Positions 47,088 to 60,151 of a DNA stretch of 64,000 nt are shown here, piece by piece (within the stretch, counting starts at the first letter, position 1; each line of letters begins with the position of its first letter). Below the pieces are notes generated by a model. The model did not search any database and was not told the origin of the DNA. It saw only the letters and a list, made by a program, of their open reading frames with translations. A program made the translations under genes and the position numbers. Source of the stretch: Siphonodentalium dalli (Eukaryota > Mollusca > Scaphopoda > Gadilida > Siphonodentaliidae); assembly GCA_032622095.1 (NCBI GenBank), contig CP136068.1, positions 55,700,025-55,764,024 on the forward strand, read 5' to 3'.

Positions 47088-48054
47088 AGACGAATTTTTT
47101 TTCAGCGGCATCCGTCATTGCAAAATACAAAAAACAAATTCCGCCCTCAGTTCGTATGCTTTCTTTATATCGTTATCAGTGGTGAGAACATTTGTGAAGA
47201 ACAATCCCCTAGTAAATTAAATACTTATAAAAAATCCAGTTTATTCAGGGTCACTATGATGAAGAGTGTGGGGCATTTTATGCGCAAGGCCAACTTAATG
47301 GATGGTATGGCGTGTCTTTGACTGGTGCATGGAATTCATTTGTGACGGGAACGTAAACTGAGAAACAATGGCGAGTAAACTCATTTAATTGATCAACACC
47401 AATTATATAAGTACATTGACATGAATGAGGAATGCTAACAAGCCAGACGATCTGATTGAACAAACTATAACAGTTCTAGAACTCATCTCATGGCGATAAC
47501 TTTATTCCAAATAGTGTGACTATGTGTAAGTAATTTAGTAAACCATCCCAAAGTTAGATAAATCCTCTTGGCTTCAGCCTGCAATCACTATTGCAAGAAT
47601 TGTCATCACTACAAGATTTGATCCGCCAAAATAATGACCAGGTTTAGAACCGACAACATCTAGGTTCTAACTTCCGCCGATATTATAGCTACCAATGGTT
47701 TGCTGGTATGAATACGACTGGCGATCTGCGGCGATGACGTTTATTAGCAGCTGACAGATTACTTGCCAATAGCCCATTGAGTCTTAGTTATCTGTTCATG
47801 TGAAACAATCTAACTTTTAATTCTCGACTCAAAAGAAAATATTATTGAGCCCGGAATATATATAATTATATTTATCACATAATTTGGCCATAAAAGCAGT
47901 TTCATAATTATCGGTAATAGACACGTTTAATATCAGCGCGTGCGATGACGTCACGGCGTTCTTCAAATAACTTGCGATCGCTTTAGTTTATGATTGTTGT
48001 TTTCGATGAATATTGCGCGTTGCTTCGGGTTTATTTGATCATGTGATAAAAGGT
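47088..48054. other. No recognised feature
   Basis: AT-rich sequence with short unsupported open frames. Confidence 0.65.
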
Positions 48055-48195
48055 ATCTCAAACTCGTTCTATTTTATACGTAATTTATCAACCTCGTCCA
48101 CTAAATTCTATTTGAGCCTCGGTAAACCTCGGCTCAAATCGAATTTAGTGAACTCGGTTGATAAATTCCGTATAAAATAGAAACTCATGTGAGAT
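48055..48195. repeat. Long hairpin, arms about 64 bp
   Basis: Left arm 48055-48118 and right arm 48131-48195 pair with several mismatches through TTCTATTTTATACG, AATTTATCAACC, ACTAAATTC and TTTGAGCC; the loop is about 12 bases. It is likely a fold-back miniature element. Confidence 0.85.
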
Positions 48196-50002
48196 CCTCT
48201 ATATATGAGACCAGGATAAGTAAGAATAAGATCGACTGGCTTTTACATGCAATGGAACAAATGATCAGTGATATATTTTGGTAACGATATCAGTGAAATA
48301 ATTAGCGTTAAAGATGCATTATCAGAATCAATGCTCCCAAATTACAATTTCTTTGGCTTCGGTGGGGGGAGGGGGGGGGGGGGGTAATACGGCCAAATTT
48401 TTTTGAACAATATGTTGATAAAGAACACATTTTGGGAAATTTGATACCATAGTTGACAATGGTTAGCACTATTTTGTTGCAAGTAATCGATTCTGACAAC
48501 TAAAGCGCATTTGAAGAAATGTTGTTGTTATTGTATCTTGATGACATGGTCGGATTGAGTATACCTTTAAATGCGTGAAAGTGAAAAGTTAGTACTCGGG
48601 CACAATGGCAACTGGAGGAAAGCAGCATTCTACTACCGTAACATCGCTGAAAATTTCCAACAAATCGACCGTACCACTCCATAGAAAATATTGTCTGAAC
48701 TAAGCTCAATTGTAAATATTTACATAGATTCGGGACGCAACTATCGGCGATAAACAAACGCAAATGATTACACCAACAAGAGCGACTGCATTTAATTAAT
48801 ATATAGAAATGACGGTGCGTGTTATCATTGTAAAAATAACTACTTTGTGCAAGACTAATCTCAATTTCTATTTGATCACCCTACCGGTGTGTTTCATATC
48901 ATTTTCGGTATCTAAGCATCTCCTATACTACATGTACGGAAAAGAAAGCGGTCAAATTCCGAGATAGCATCTCACTCGATTCTCCGTCACCATCTCCTTT
49001 ACCCTCCCTCTCACTATCCCCCTCATATCGCTCTTTCCAAATTTCTCTCCCGCTCTCTTTCTCTCTCGAGATTAATTTGAAATTCTCCTAACAATAATAA
49101 ACAATCGTTACTGACATTCTGTCACATACATGTGTCTATGACAAAGATTTAACCATGTTAGCATTGAGCTGCTGGAGTCTATAGTCTGCCTGGACACATT
49201 TCTCAAAATATATGTATGGGGGAATGAAATCAGGTGAAATTCATACCATGCTCTGTAGAGTGTATAACAAAATAAATATAATTAATAAACATAGCATATG
49301 AGTGATACATTCAGTAGTGTCTATTATAAATATGTTAATCGGTATGCTATAATTAGTAGTATACGTTATTGGAAAGCTAATTAAAAATAAGTGGCATGGG
49401 GCTATATTAAATCCCCATTGGTCAGACGACAGATGGACGAAATGTTTATATATCTATATTTTTCTCTGACAGGGACAGATTTCCGTTCCCATCATTTCTG
49501 ATTACCATGATAAATATGATTGTCTATAAGCAGCATTGGCTGGTTAAATTGATATCTTGCTGGGGTTTCTCCCTTAGACAAAGTAACTGTTTGTCCAATG
49601 AAACAGTACAGATTGAGTTGATTTTATAGAGGAAACATTAATAATCATAATTGTAATACAGACATATGAAATAATATATCGCTAAATCGTAAAACCAATT
49701 GACTACTAACAGTGGCCGAGCTATACTGAACTACGTTAAATAATTAATCTTTCAAATGAGATAAAGAAAATTAATTTTGACTGATTGAAGAGATTTAAAA
49801 TTGGCCTGCCCATTTAAACACAAGAAAGCACAAATCCATATATATATATGTATGTTATACTATATGTATAATAAAATTCAGGTATATCAATTAAAGATCT
49901 GAATAACAAAATTAACATAACATTTATTTTGAAGTCAGAACAAAACATCATTTGCATAGTTTATAAAACTCAAAACAAGAAGTATGTGTGTCTGGCGTTG
50001 TA
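48196..50002. other. No gene; long G run
   Basis: A G-rich run (48362-48384) could form a quadruplex or slip during replication. A CT-rich stretch lies at 48985-49070. Otherwise AT-rich, without supported features. Confidence 0.65.
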
Positions 50003-50165
50003 TATAAGGATTAACTGTCATGTGGACTATTTTTATGGAGATGTAACCGTGAGGTAAGTGGACATAACTTGTGTAAAACCCGAAGGGTTTTACATACAAG
50101 TTATGACCACTTACCTCACGGTTACATCTCCATAAAAATAGTCCACATGACAGTTAATCCTTATA
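50003..50165. repeat. Near-perfect 163-bp palindrome
   Basis: Arms of about 78 bp are centred near 50084 in the word ACCCGAAGGGT. They pair almost perfectly through ATTAACTGTCATGTGGAC, GGAGATGTAACCGTGAGG and ATAACTTGTGTAAAAC, with only a few differences. Confidence 0.95.
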
Positions 50166-52040
50166 TTTATATACATTTAGCGAAAAAGCCACTTTTGTAA
50201 ATGTATTTAAATCGAAAAGTGTATCGTGACAAAAACAGCCCAAAATACCCAATAGCACCCTTGGCAAAAGTTAATACGAACAATTTCTCTTCATATTGAA
50301 ACCCGATGATGTATTAAGTAAATCCTGCGCGAGTCCAAATGCGCCCAAAACATTACGCGTTCGTCTTTCCAAACCCAATGACGTATCGATGGTGTTATGA
50401 CCTTGGTGTTATGAGGCGTTGCGCATTCACCGAGAAATAACTGCAACTAGCCACGTGGGCGCTGACCAATCAGAATGCTGGATTTAGTGATGACAACACT
50501 TAGTATGTAAATATATTACATTACAACCTAACAAAGCACCTACGGTATCTTCATTATACAACACTCCCAGACATAATTCTCAAAATTATAATCACGATTT
50601 GGGTCCCATCTTTTTTGATTTATCTAAAAGTGTCAAATAGTTTTTATGAATTTAAATCAGAGTAGAACTTTTTGTTTTCTGGAGAATATATAGAGCATCG
50701 CTTTTATACGCAGGTATAACGGGTATAAACGACACAAAGTGGAGTGAACTCCACCACCCCAGTGGACACTATACATTTGATATTTCTTTCCAGACAGTCA
50801 TGAAATATTTCGGTATTCAAACAAAACTGTAGTTATTCTTTATACAAGACAAGGCAAGACATGCTCTATTATATTTCACCGAAAAATTTAACTTTTAGCA
50901 AGCTAAATAACTGTATATCACCAACACAAACTGCTGGACTGGTCCAAGTCCATTCAGGCGAAGTTAATCGAAATCAAGTACGACTCATTTTACTGCGAAC
51001 AGAGCGAACAGACAAGATCCACTTATCGATAAAATGTTATCCTATACGACTATCTAAGCCTAATCCATGCATGCTTGTGAATGGTTGCTTGACATTCACT
51101 ATATCCGATAGTTCTATCTACATAACGATCGTCCACTTCCTAATTTTAGCACACCCGTCATCAGTGGGGAACTCCAGAAGTCTATTTTAGCATACATGCT
51201 ATTTCGGTGAGGTGATTTGAAAGTCATCTCCACCTCGTTGGAAAAGATCAACATATTTATATAATATTTCACCTCACCCACAAAAGGAACCTTCTGATTG
51301 GTCGAGAAATTTGACCTATATTAATAGTGCTGTGCTAAATTTAGCACACTACTACTATACATGTATGTTGTATTTAGCACAATACTATAAAAAACTTACA
51401 ATGTACTCACGAACTTACGAAGGCATATCAAAATGAAATTTTAGTTGAACTCACCATGCAGTACAGTTTCGGGGTTGTTTTTTTTGCATATAAATTAAAA
51501 CTTAAATACAACTCGTTTTGTTTTATTGGACATTCTTGCGACAATTATGTTTCTCTTAAACTGTTATATAAATATTGCTTGCTTGGAGATGACTATGCCA
51601 CATTTAATATTTGTCTCTGAAACACGCAGTCTGATTGGTCGAGAGTTGCTAACATTAGTTTTCGATTCACCAGCAACGGCCGCTGATCGGTTAACAAATT
51701 TTGAATGGAGCAACGCGTCATGATGAGTGGAAAATACGTCACCGCGCAACCCGGTGTCGCGTAATCAAGTCGACCGCTCACATACGTGTTCATAGATACC
51801 GTTGACAGGAAGTTGTTGTGGTGCTGTTCAGAGTAAACCCATGGAACATACTAAGAGATTTGATCACCGAAAAAGGATATCTAACTTCATGGCATGTAAT
51901 GTCGATAAGAAGAGCCATCGATAGAGCATGTCAAACTATACATCCATGGTAATTTCAAATAAAAGGTCTGCCGACCACAGTGTCCCCCGAAAACGTGGCA
52001 AGTCGATGCCGCTTTGTTAAAGAAATTAAAAAAAATGTAG
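50166..52040. other. No supported gene
   Basis: Open frames at 50861-51190 and 51526-51723 have no recognised similarity. Words of the type CTGATTGGTC (51295, 51630, inverted at 50467) recur, perhaps from small dispersed elements. Confidence 0.55.
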
Positions 52041-52059
52041 AAATTTTCTATGTGGAAGG

Positions 52060-53320
52060 GGGTTAATAACTCTGTAAAAAAATAATGTTTCCGTCATCTA
52101 TATACGTGTTGCACATCTCCAATATGTGGGTAACAATACTCTGAAGTTTCAGATATCTACGTTCAAAACTGTTGGAGGAGTTGATTACACCATGAAGGTA
52201 CCCTCATACAGAAAATGATAAAAAATGTTTTTCAAAGTCGAAAGGCCCATAAGTCGAAAAGGGTTAATAACTCCGTAAAAAAAAACAAATGTCTGTCATC
52301 TATATACATGTTGCACATCTCCAATATGTGGGTAACAATACTCTGAAGTTTCAAATATCTACGATCAAAACTGTAGGAGGAGTTGATTACACCATGAAGG
52401 TACCCTCATACAGAAAATGATAAAAACAAAAATTCAAAGTCGAAAGGCCCATAACTCGGGGAAAAATCATTGGATCAAATTCAAATTCGAACTTGACCTG
52501 TATTTTGATATGAACGACCACAAAAAAACAGAATTTCCAATTAAACAATCCAAACTTGAGTTATCATCCGGAAACCAAAGAAAAAACAAGAACAATTAAA
52601 TTTTCTAAGAATTAAATTTTCTAAGTCGAAAAGCTCATAACTCTGAGAAAAATCATCGGATCAAACTCAAATTCGAGCTTGACCTGTATTTTGATATCAA
52701 TGACTCACAAAAAAACGGAATTTTCAATTTAACAGTCCAAACTTGAGTTATCATCCGGAAACCAAAGAAAAAAGAAGAAAATTGAATTTTCTAAGTCGAA
52801 CAAAGTTCGAACTCAACCTGTATCTTGATATGACTGATCCACATAAAAACAGTATTTGCAATTAAATGATCCAAACTTGAGATATCATCCGGAAACCGAA
52901 AAAGTGAGAAATTTTCTAAGTAAAAAAAAAGGTGAAAAGGGAAATAACTTCATAAAAGAACATCGGATCAAACCCAGAATTGCAGAGCACCTGTGTTCTT
53001 GGTTGAGACACCTGCATACCAATTTTCAATCAAATCGGATGATCATTACTGGAGTTATAACTCCGGACGTACGTGGCTGATTACAAAAGTCCTCCGAAAA
53101 TTTAGGGGGACAAAAAGGGCCATAGCTCTGGTGAAAATTTGCGGACGGAACCAAAATTCGAACTTCACCTGTATTTTGTGCTAGTAAACCTGCGAACCTA
53201 ATTTCATTCCATTTAGTTGAGACAATCTAAAGTTATCACCCGGAAACCAAAAACGAGAAAACAGATGGACCGACATACGGACGGACCAATGGCAAACAAT
53301 ACGTCACATTATTTTTTAAA
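52060..53320 (+). repeat. Two adjoining tandem repeat arrays
   Basis: Two units of about 202 bp (GTTGCACATCTCCAATATGT at 52108 and 52310) are followed by four or five diverged units of about 178 bp with TCGAACTTGACCTGTATTTT and GAGTTATCATCCGGAAACCA. The block ends in CGGACCGACATACGGACGG-type sequence near 53300, common at the ends of invertebrate non-autonomous elements. Confidence 0.8.
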
Positions 53321-53907
53321 CAGGCGTATAAAAAGCGCTTATGGATAACCATAGCGATAATTGTTGGTGTATTAAAATTTGGAGCCGAACTATCGTGTTG
53401 GGGAAGGAACTATCGGAAATAGTGAATGTCAATCAACCAATCAGTCACCAGCGTGGACTAGGCTTCAATAGTCACGTGAGATATCATAGACATACTGCAC
53501 TTCTTCGGTCACTTCCAGCAGCTATCTGACAACAATGTGAATTATAGTTTATAAAGGAAAGACTGCACAATGGGATTAATTTCACTAGGCTATCACAACC
53601 TTCGGCAAGCGACTTGCCCGTGCATATCCAACATGTGCATAAAATGTGAATTAGTTGAGTGTTTGCCATCTTGTTTACCATGGCATTTGCCCACATCAGG
53701 CAATATTGCATGAAATTTATGTCCCAGAAAACGGGACATAACTTGGTTACAACACCAAGAAGATTTATAAATCTTGTGGCACTAAATATTTCAAGTCTCA
53801 TTTCAAAGGAGCCTCAACAGGAAGACACAAATGAAGATATGAAACCACTACCTAAGAAATGTGAAGTATTAAACCATCAAACCTTGAATGAACATTTATT
53901 GCACCTG
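53321..53907. other. No recognised gene
   Basis: Overlapping short open frames on both strands, none recognised. Confidence 0.6.
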
Positions 53908-56905
53908 AAATGAAAGTGTCAATGACACTGTAGCTCAACTTAGGTAGGGGAATAATTTAATGGTCGACAGTAAATGGAGGAATAGGAAAAGTGCTAATTG
54001 AAATGTCTAAGTAAGACTAGATGTACATGTCAATATCAACATTCATAACAGGTTTCATAATGATCGGATCAGGGATGTGGTGATTATGGTGTGCCAAAGG
54101 ATTTATTGATGCAAAGAGTAAATTCTAAAATGGCCACCGGCAGCCGTGTTTTTTTCCGAATTACCCCAAAATGACTTGTTCCCATCTACAGCCTCTCATA
54201 ATGATCTGATCAAAGGTATGACCTGTAGCCTATGCCAATGGATTTAGTCATGCAAAGAGTAAAATCCAAGATGGCTGCTGGCGGCCATGTTTTTCGGCTG
54301 AACGACCCCAAAATGACTCGTTTCCCATCTACATGTCATTGTTAACATACATGACAAATTTCTTGAAGTTCCGACCAAAGCTACAACCTGTAGCCCGCAC
54401 CAAAGGATTTATTCATGCAAAGAGTAAAATCCAATATGGCTGCTGGCGGATATGTTTTTTAGCCAAACGACCCCAAAATGACTCGTTCCCATCTACATGT
54501 TAATATTAACATCCATGATAAATATCATGATGATCAGACAAACAGTACGACCTGTAGCCAGTGCCAATGGATTGAATTTTGAAATCCAAGATGGCTGCCA
54601 GCGGCCATGTTTTTGGCCGTATGACCCCAAAATGACTCGTTCCCATATACACGTCAATATCAATATTCATGACAAATGTCATAAAGGTCAGACCAAAGGT
54701 ACGACTTGTAACCCGTGCCAAAGGATTTAGTCATGCAAAGAGTAAAATCCAAGATGGCTGCCAGCGGCCATGTTTTTTGGCCGAACGACCCCAAAATAAC
54801 TCGTTCCCATCTACATGTCAATATTAACATCCATGACAAATTTCATAATGATCAGACGAACAGTACGACCTGTAGCCCGCGCCAATGGATTGAATTTTGA
54901 AATCCAAAATGGCCACCAGCGGCCATGTTTTTTGGCCGAATGACCCCAAAATGACTCGTTCCCATCTACATGTCAATGTCAACATTCATGACAAAATTCA
55001 TAAAGATCAGACCAAAGGTGCGACCTGTAGCCCGCGCCAAAGGATTTAGTCATGCAAAGAGTAAAATCCATGATGGCTGCTGGCGGCCATGTTTTTTGGC
55101 CGAACAACCCCAAAATCACTCGTTCCCATCTACATGTCATTGTTAACATCCATGACAAATTTCATGAAGTTCCGATCAAAACTACGACCTGCAGCCTGCG
55201 CCAAATGATTTAGTCATGCAAAGAGTAAAATCCAAGATGGCTGCTGACGGCCATATTTTTTGGCCGAACGACCCCAAAATGACTCGTTCCCATCTACATG
55301 TCAATATTAACATCCAGGACAAATTTCATGATGATCAAACGAACAGTACGACCTGTAGCCGGCGCCAATGGATTGAATTTTGAAATCCAAGATGGCCACC
55401 AGCGGCCATGTTTTTGGGCCGAATGACCCCAAAATGACTCGTTCCCATCTACATATCAATGTCAACATTCATGCAAAATTTCATAAAGATCAGACCAAAG
55501 GTACGACCTGTAGCCCGCGCCAAAGGAAATTGTTGACGGACACACGCACACACGGACGCCAAGCATTGGCAATAGCTCAAACTTACAAAAGTAAGTTGAG
55601 CTAAAAATGACTCGTTCCCATCTACATGTCATTGTTAACATCCATGACAAATTTTATGATGATCTGACCAAAGGTACGACCTGTAGCCCGTGCTAAAGGA
55701 TTTAGTCATGCAAAGAGTAAAATCCAAGACGGCTGCTGGCGGCCATGTTTTTTGGCCGAATGACCCCAAAATGACTCGTTCCAATCTACATGTCATTGTT
55801 AACATCCATGTCAAATTTTATGATGATCAGACTAAAGGTATGACCTGTAGCCCGTGCTAAAGGATTTAGTCATACAAATAGTAAAATCCAAGATGGCTGC
55901 TGGCGGCCATGTTTTTGGGCCGAATGACCTCAAAATGACTCGTTCCCATTTACATGTCAATATTAACATCCATGACAAATTTCATGATGATCAGACGAAC
56001 AATGCGACCTGTGGCCCGTGCTAATGGATTGAATTTTGAAAACAAAGATGGCCACTGGCGGCCATGTTTTTTGTCCACATGACCCCAAAATAACTTGTTC
56101 CCATCTACATTCCAATTTCAACAGCCATGACAAATTTCATGATGATCAGACTAAAGGTACGACCTGTAGCCCGTGCCAAAGGATTTAGTCATACAAAGAG
56201 TAAAATCCAAGATGGCTGCTGGCGGCCATGTTTTTTGCCCGAATAACCCAAAAATGACTCGTTCCCATCTACATGTCATTGTTAACATCCATGACAAATT
56301 TCATGATTATCAGACTAAAGGTACGACCTGTAGCCCGTGCTAAAGGATTTAGTCATACAAAGAGTAAAATCCAAGATGGCTGCTGGCGGCCATGTTTTTT
56401 ACCCGAATAACCCAAAAATGACTCGTTCCCATCTACATGTCATTGTTAACATCCATGACAAATTTTATGATGATCTGACCAAAGGTACGACCTGTAGCCC
56501 GTGCTAAAGGATTTAGTCATGCAAAGAGTAAAATCGAAGATGGCTGCCATGTTTTTTGGCCGAATGACCCCAAAATTACTCGTTCCCATCTACATGTCAA
56601 TATTAACATCCATGACAAATTTCATGACGATCAGACGAACAGTACAGCCTGTAGCCCGTGCTAATGGATTGAATTTTGAAATCTAAGATGGCCGCTGGTG
56701 GCCATGTTTTTTTTCCGAATGACCCCAAAATGAATCATTCCGGTACAAATGTTGATGTCAACAGCTATGACAAATTTCATAATGATCCGATCAAAGGTAC
56801 GACCTGTAGCCTCTATTGTTGACGCCTTACGCACACACACACGCACACACGGACGACAAAGCCATGGCAATAGCTCAAACTTTACAAAGTAAAGTTGAGC
56901 TAAAA
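53908..56905 (+). mobile_element. Pearl/HINE-like tandem-repeat element, copy 2
   Basis: Same 5' end as the copy at 42745 and about eighteen monomers of types A and B. The terminal segment (GACGGACACACGCAC, then the AGCTCAAACTTAC hairpin) occurs once internally at 55535-55604 and again at 56815-56905. The internal 3' end suggests that two elements, or one element plus an amplified tail, are fused head to tail. Confidence 0.75.
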
Positions 56906-57564
56906 ATGAAGAAATATAATGTTGATTCTTACTATGGTGTTATTCCTATAGAATATCAAATATGGTCCCATCAATCTTCAAAACCCAAAATTACAAAATC
57001 AAAACGTCTATGAAATACCACATTTGGTCTGTATCCCATAAAAACACATACACACCAAAAACCACACCTTACACATGTAATCATCTTATAAGTGCCCCCA
57101 TGGTAGGGGTGATCTCCTTGGCTTGTGAATATGCAGATACTGTTCAATGTTACAGCTGATGTTAGTGCAGCAATGAGATCAGTCCACCCACCAATGTAAG
57201 TGGACTGGAGTGACATACATGCAATAGGACCAAATAGACCAGTCTTAAATTCATGCTTAGTGTATGACCTCCTAATCGTATCATACTTTGTATAAACCAT
57301 TGGAACACAAATCTGTATATCAGTGTTCGCACTTCCATTTGCCAAATTTGCAATATGCAAAATATAATTCAGATTTGACAGAAATTATTTTCCTTTGGCA
57401 AGCGAGTTACATTTACTCAAAAGTAGAAGCTGTTAATTGAGATATTGGTCACATAAACAACCAAATTCACGAACGTCCGATACCAATTCTCTAGTAGCCA
57501 TGTATGGAGGTTAGGGGAAGTTAACACCTCTATCAACATGTAGCAAATCCAATTGCAGATCACA
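56906..57564. other. No recognised gene
   Basis: A 129-codon minus-strand frame (57360-56971) has no recognised motif. The segment 57340-57405 resembles 12005-12070. Confidence 0.6.
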
Positions 57565-58749
57565 TAGGGCCCGACGAAGCTTCGAGATTCGATTCGATTT
57601 CGAATCTTACGTTCCGATTCGATTCGATTGAAAGCGGGCGGGTGATTCGGGATATTTCGAATCGTTATATACAAGTTCTTTATCACTGGGAATAGACTGC
57701 ATTATCTATAAAAATTATTTATATTATCCCCAATACTTAACACAAGTCTCCTTCCGCGACCATGTGTGACCACCATGGTCCAATGTGTATAGGGTAAGTT
57801 GCCCAAAAGCTCACTGCTCGTATATATTGCCCCACCAGTCCCAGTGCTGGTTACTCGTGGAAGGTCGGTGCAACTCGTGCAGCATGCAGGTATAGGTCTG
57901 TGATGGTTTGCGTGTTCATCGTGGTTGTACCATAATCGTAACGCACACGGTTTCCTCCACCACATAAAACCAGAAATGTCGCGATACTGAAGTTAGTGAA
58001 TTTCTTGTGGGACATATTTGTATGTCGGTATCTGACATTCTTACCAGAAAAGCCTATATTGCGTTACTCAGATCAATCAAATAATATCATATTTTTTTTA
58101 ACTCAAAATTAAAACGATATAAATATATTAAATAAACATTTTGGGCTCCATCATGCCATCTCCAAATCCGACCAACATCTTTATCCGGGAAATGGAATAT
58201 AATTTGTTAACCATTCAGCTTTCCGACAGACAGGCCCAAGTTGGGATACTATATATAGTTCTCTGTAATCCCGTTTGTGTATGCGCTATTCCCAATTAAG
58301 TCACGATGTGCAATTTTGATATCGCGCGTGCCTGCTGTGTGCGACAGGGTGAAGCGTACATGCAGAAGAGTTCCCGTTTGAAATGACTCGAATCAGACTC
58401 CATTAACTCCAAAGTTCCAAACTGCTTTCTTTCGCGAACTTCACGCATACTGGCAGTGGCACAAAATATGAAATGGTGTCGTGCCATTCTCATATATTAA
58501 ACTGTTTTAAACTGTGATTAAATATTGTATTTATATATATCATGTCATAGAAATTAAGTTCAATGAACCTTCTTCGTAATCTGAGTTATCTCACTGACGT
58601 TATAAAATCATCTGACATTTGCACCCATTTTTGCTCGTACCTTCCACCGATCGGTACCGCGAATCTACTAAAGTGTTTGAAAAAGATTCGATTCGATTTC
58701 GAATCATTATCCTGATTCGATGTTGAAATTGCCGATTCGTCGGGCCCTA
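57565..58749. mobile_element. hAT-like non-autonomous element
   Basis: 1185 bp with perfect 14-bp terminal inverted repeats (TAGGGCCCGACGAA) and an exact 8-bp target duplication AGATCACA at 57557-57564 and 58750-58757. Subterminal GATTCGATTCGATTTCGAAT words occur at both ends. The 8-bp duplication and YAGGG-type ends fit hAT. No transposase frame was found. Confidence 0.9.
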
Positions 58750-58757
58750 AGATCACA

Positions 58758-59404
58758 CAGGTAGAACCATTGAGTATGGTGGTGAAGGTTACACAACTAA
58801 TTCCCTTCCTTTAGAGATGACGGTAACTTGAAGTGCACCTTCAATGTTATAATGATCGGTGATTGGTTAACTGCTTTACGATAATCCACCAGATAAGTAT
58901 TATTCTGTGGAGATTGATTCATTGTCCTCTCTTGGCATATCCTGTATTTTCATTGCATATGTGATCTTAAATATCTAAAACAAAGAAATTCTTAAACTAA
59001 GCAATTGTCAACAGTTTACTGTTGTCATTAATTTTCTATAAACCCCTTAAATTTCAGCCCTATATTATTTCGCGAAGTTCTGAGAGAATTTAGCAAAAAA
59101 TACATGTATTTTCATTTGACAAAATCTTTGGTAAAATAAGTTTTTGGGCAGCATGAACCTATCTGAATAATTATATTTAAGTTATTGGGTCAAAAATAAT
59201 ATCTATAACGAACACAATTATGTTTTTCATTTTCAAAACATAAATTTTGTGTCAGCTACCGTATCTCTATAATCTTTATGAAGAATATGAGAGATTAAAT
59301 TGTAACAAAGATGTATCTCTCATTTTCTTCATATATGAGAACAGGCTTGTATGCATAACATATTCAATTGACTCAATGAAAACAAACTTTCAATTCACTC
59401 AGGT
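58758..59404. other. Probable 3' flank of the SNAP-family gene
   Basis: No feature beyond AT-rich sequence. It should include the 3' UTR of the SNARE gene; no clear AATAAA was seen on the minus strand. Confidence 0.5.
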
Positions 59405-59817
59405 TCAGGTAAGTCTCTGAACCCTCTTTGTCGTTTCTTTTAGACGACTGTTTGCATTGTCAACTGTGGAAGACAGAGTATCAAGAGATGACATTTGCTC
59501 TGGAAGTTCAGTAGATATCTCCAATGCCATTGATTTCATTCGCTCGAGTGTTTTACTCAATGTATCCATCTCATCTTCTGAAACTCTTTGAGCTTGTAGC
59601 TGAGAACCAACATTTTGAGTTGTCCCATGTTTGGTGCTGCCACCTATTGCAGTCTTAGGAAAATTGAGAATGTTGTGTCCAGTGTCAAGAGGACTGATGT
59701 CACGAGACGAAGGGTGACTAGCTGAATGTCTCGGAATATTGGATACATGTCCCGTTATGATAGATGTTTTTGGCTCTGGGCTTATTCTTCCTGTCACTGA
59801 TGCACAGCTTTCTGATC
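59405..59817 (-). CDS. SNAP-25-family SNARE, terminal exon
   Basis: The acceptor TTTACATTCACAG|GA opens the exon two bases before a codon boundary; the frame is open for 136 codons to TGA (59407-59405). The first 75 residues are a Ser/Thr/Pro-rich linker. The last 57 form a coiled-coil SNARE motif (SEDEMDTLSKTLERMKSMAL, ELPEQMSSLDTL, VDNANSRL) with the central glutamine of the zero layer in PEQM, the pattern of the second (Qc) SNARE of SNAP-23/25/29/47. Such proteins form four-helix bundles with syntaxin and VAMP in membrane fusion. The long linker and absence of an extended C-terminus recall SNAP-29 or SNAP-47; I cannot decide. Upstream exons were not found before 64000. Confidence 0.72.
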
Positions 59818-60151
59818 CTGTGAATGTAAAGAAAGATTAAAAACATATTCAAACATAAATTTACCTGTAATTGCCGTGAATCAATGCATTGACTATCTGG
59901 GCATACCTCGGGACGTTCACTACCGGCGACAAGATATCTTATCTACGTTTTCGCTCTATTCCTTTCCCGCATTTTGTTCTATCATTTTGAAACAATAGTA
60001 CCAATGAAAGTGAAATAATTAGCTAATTGACTCAAAACAAAATATATTTACATACTAGTATGACAATGATGCGGTAACAGCCTGCAGTATTACTTCAGTA
60101 AAAGTGTTCACAAAGGACAATATGACGACATTCTTCAGATTAAAGGAATGG

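Noticed and set aside
48362-48384. Functional G-quadruplex
   Set aside because: A simple G run; nothing in the context supports a role.
56971-57360. 129-codon minus-strand frame as a gene
   Set aside because: No motif or homology recognised, and it overlaps another unsupported frame.
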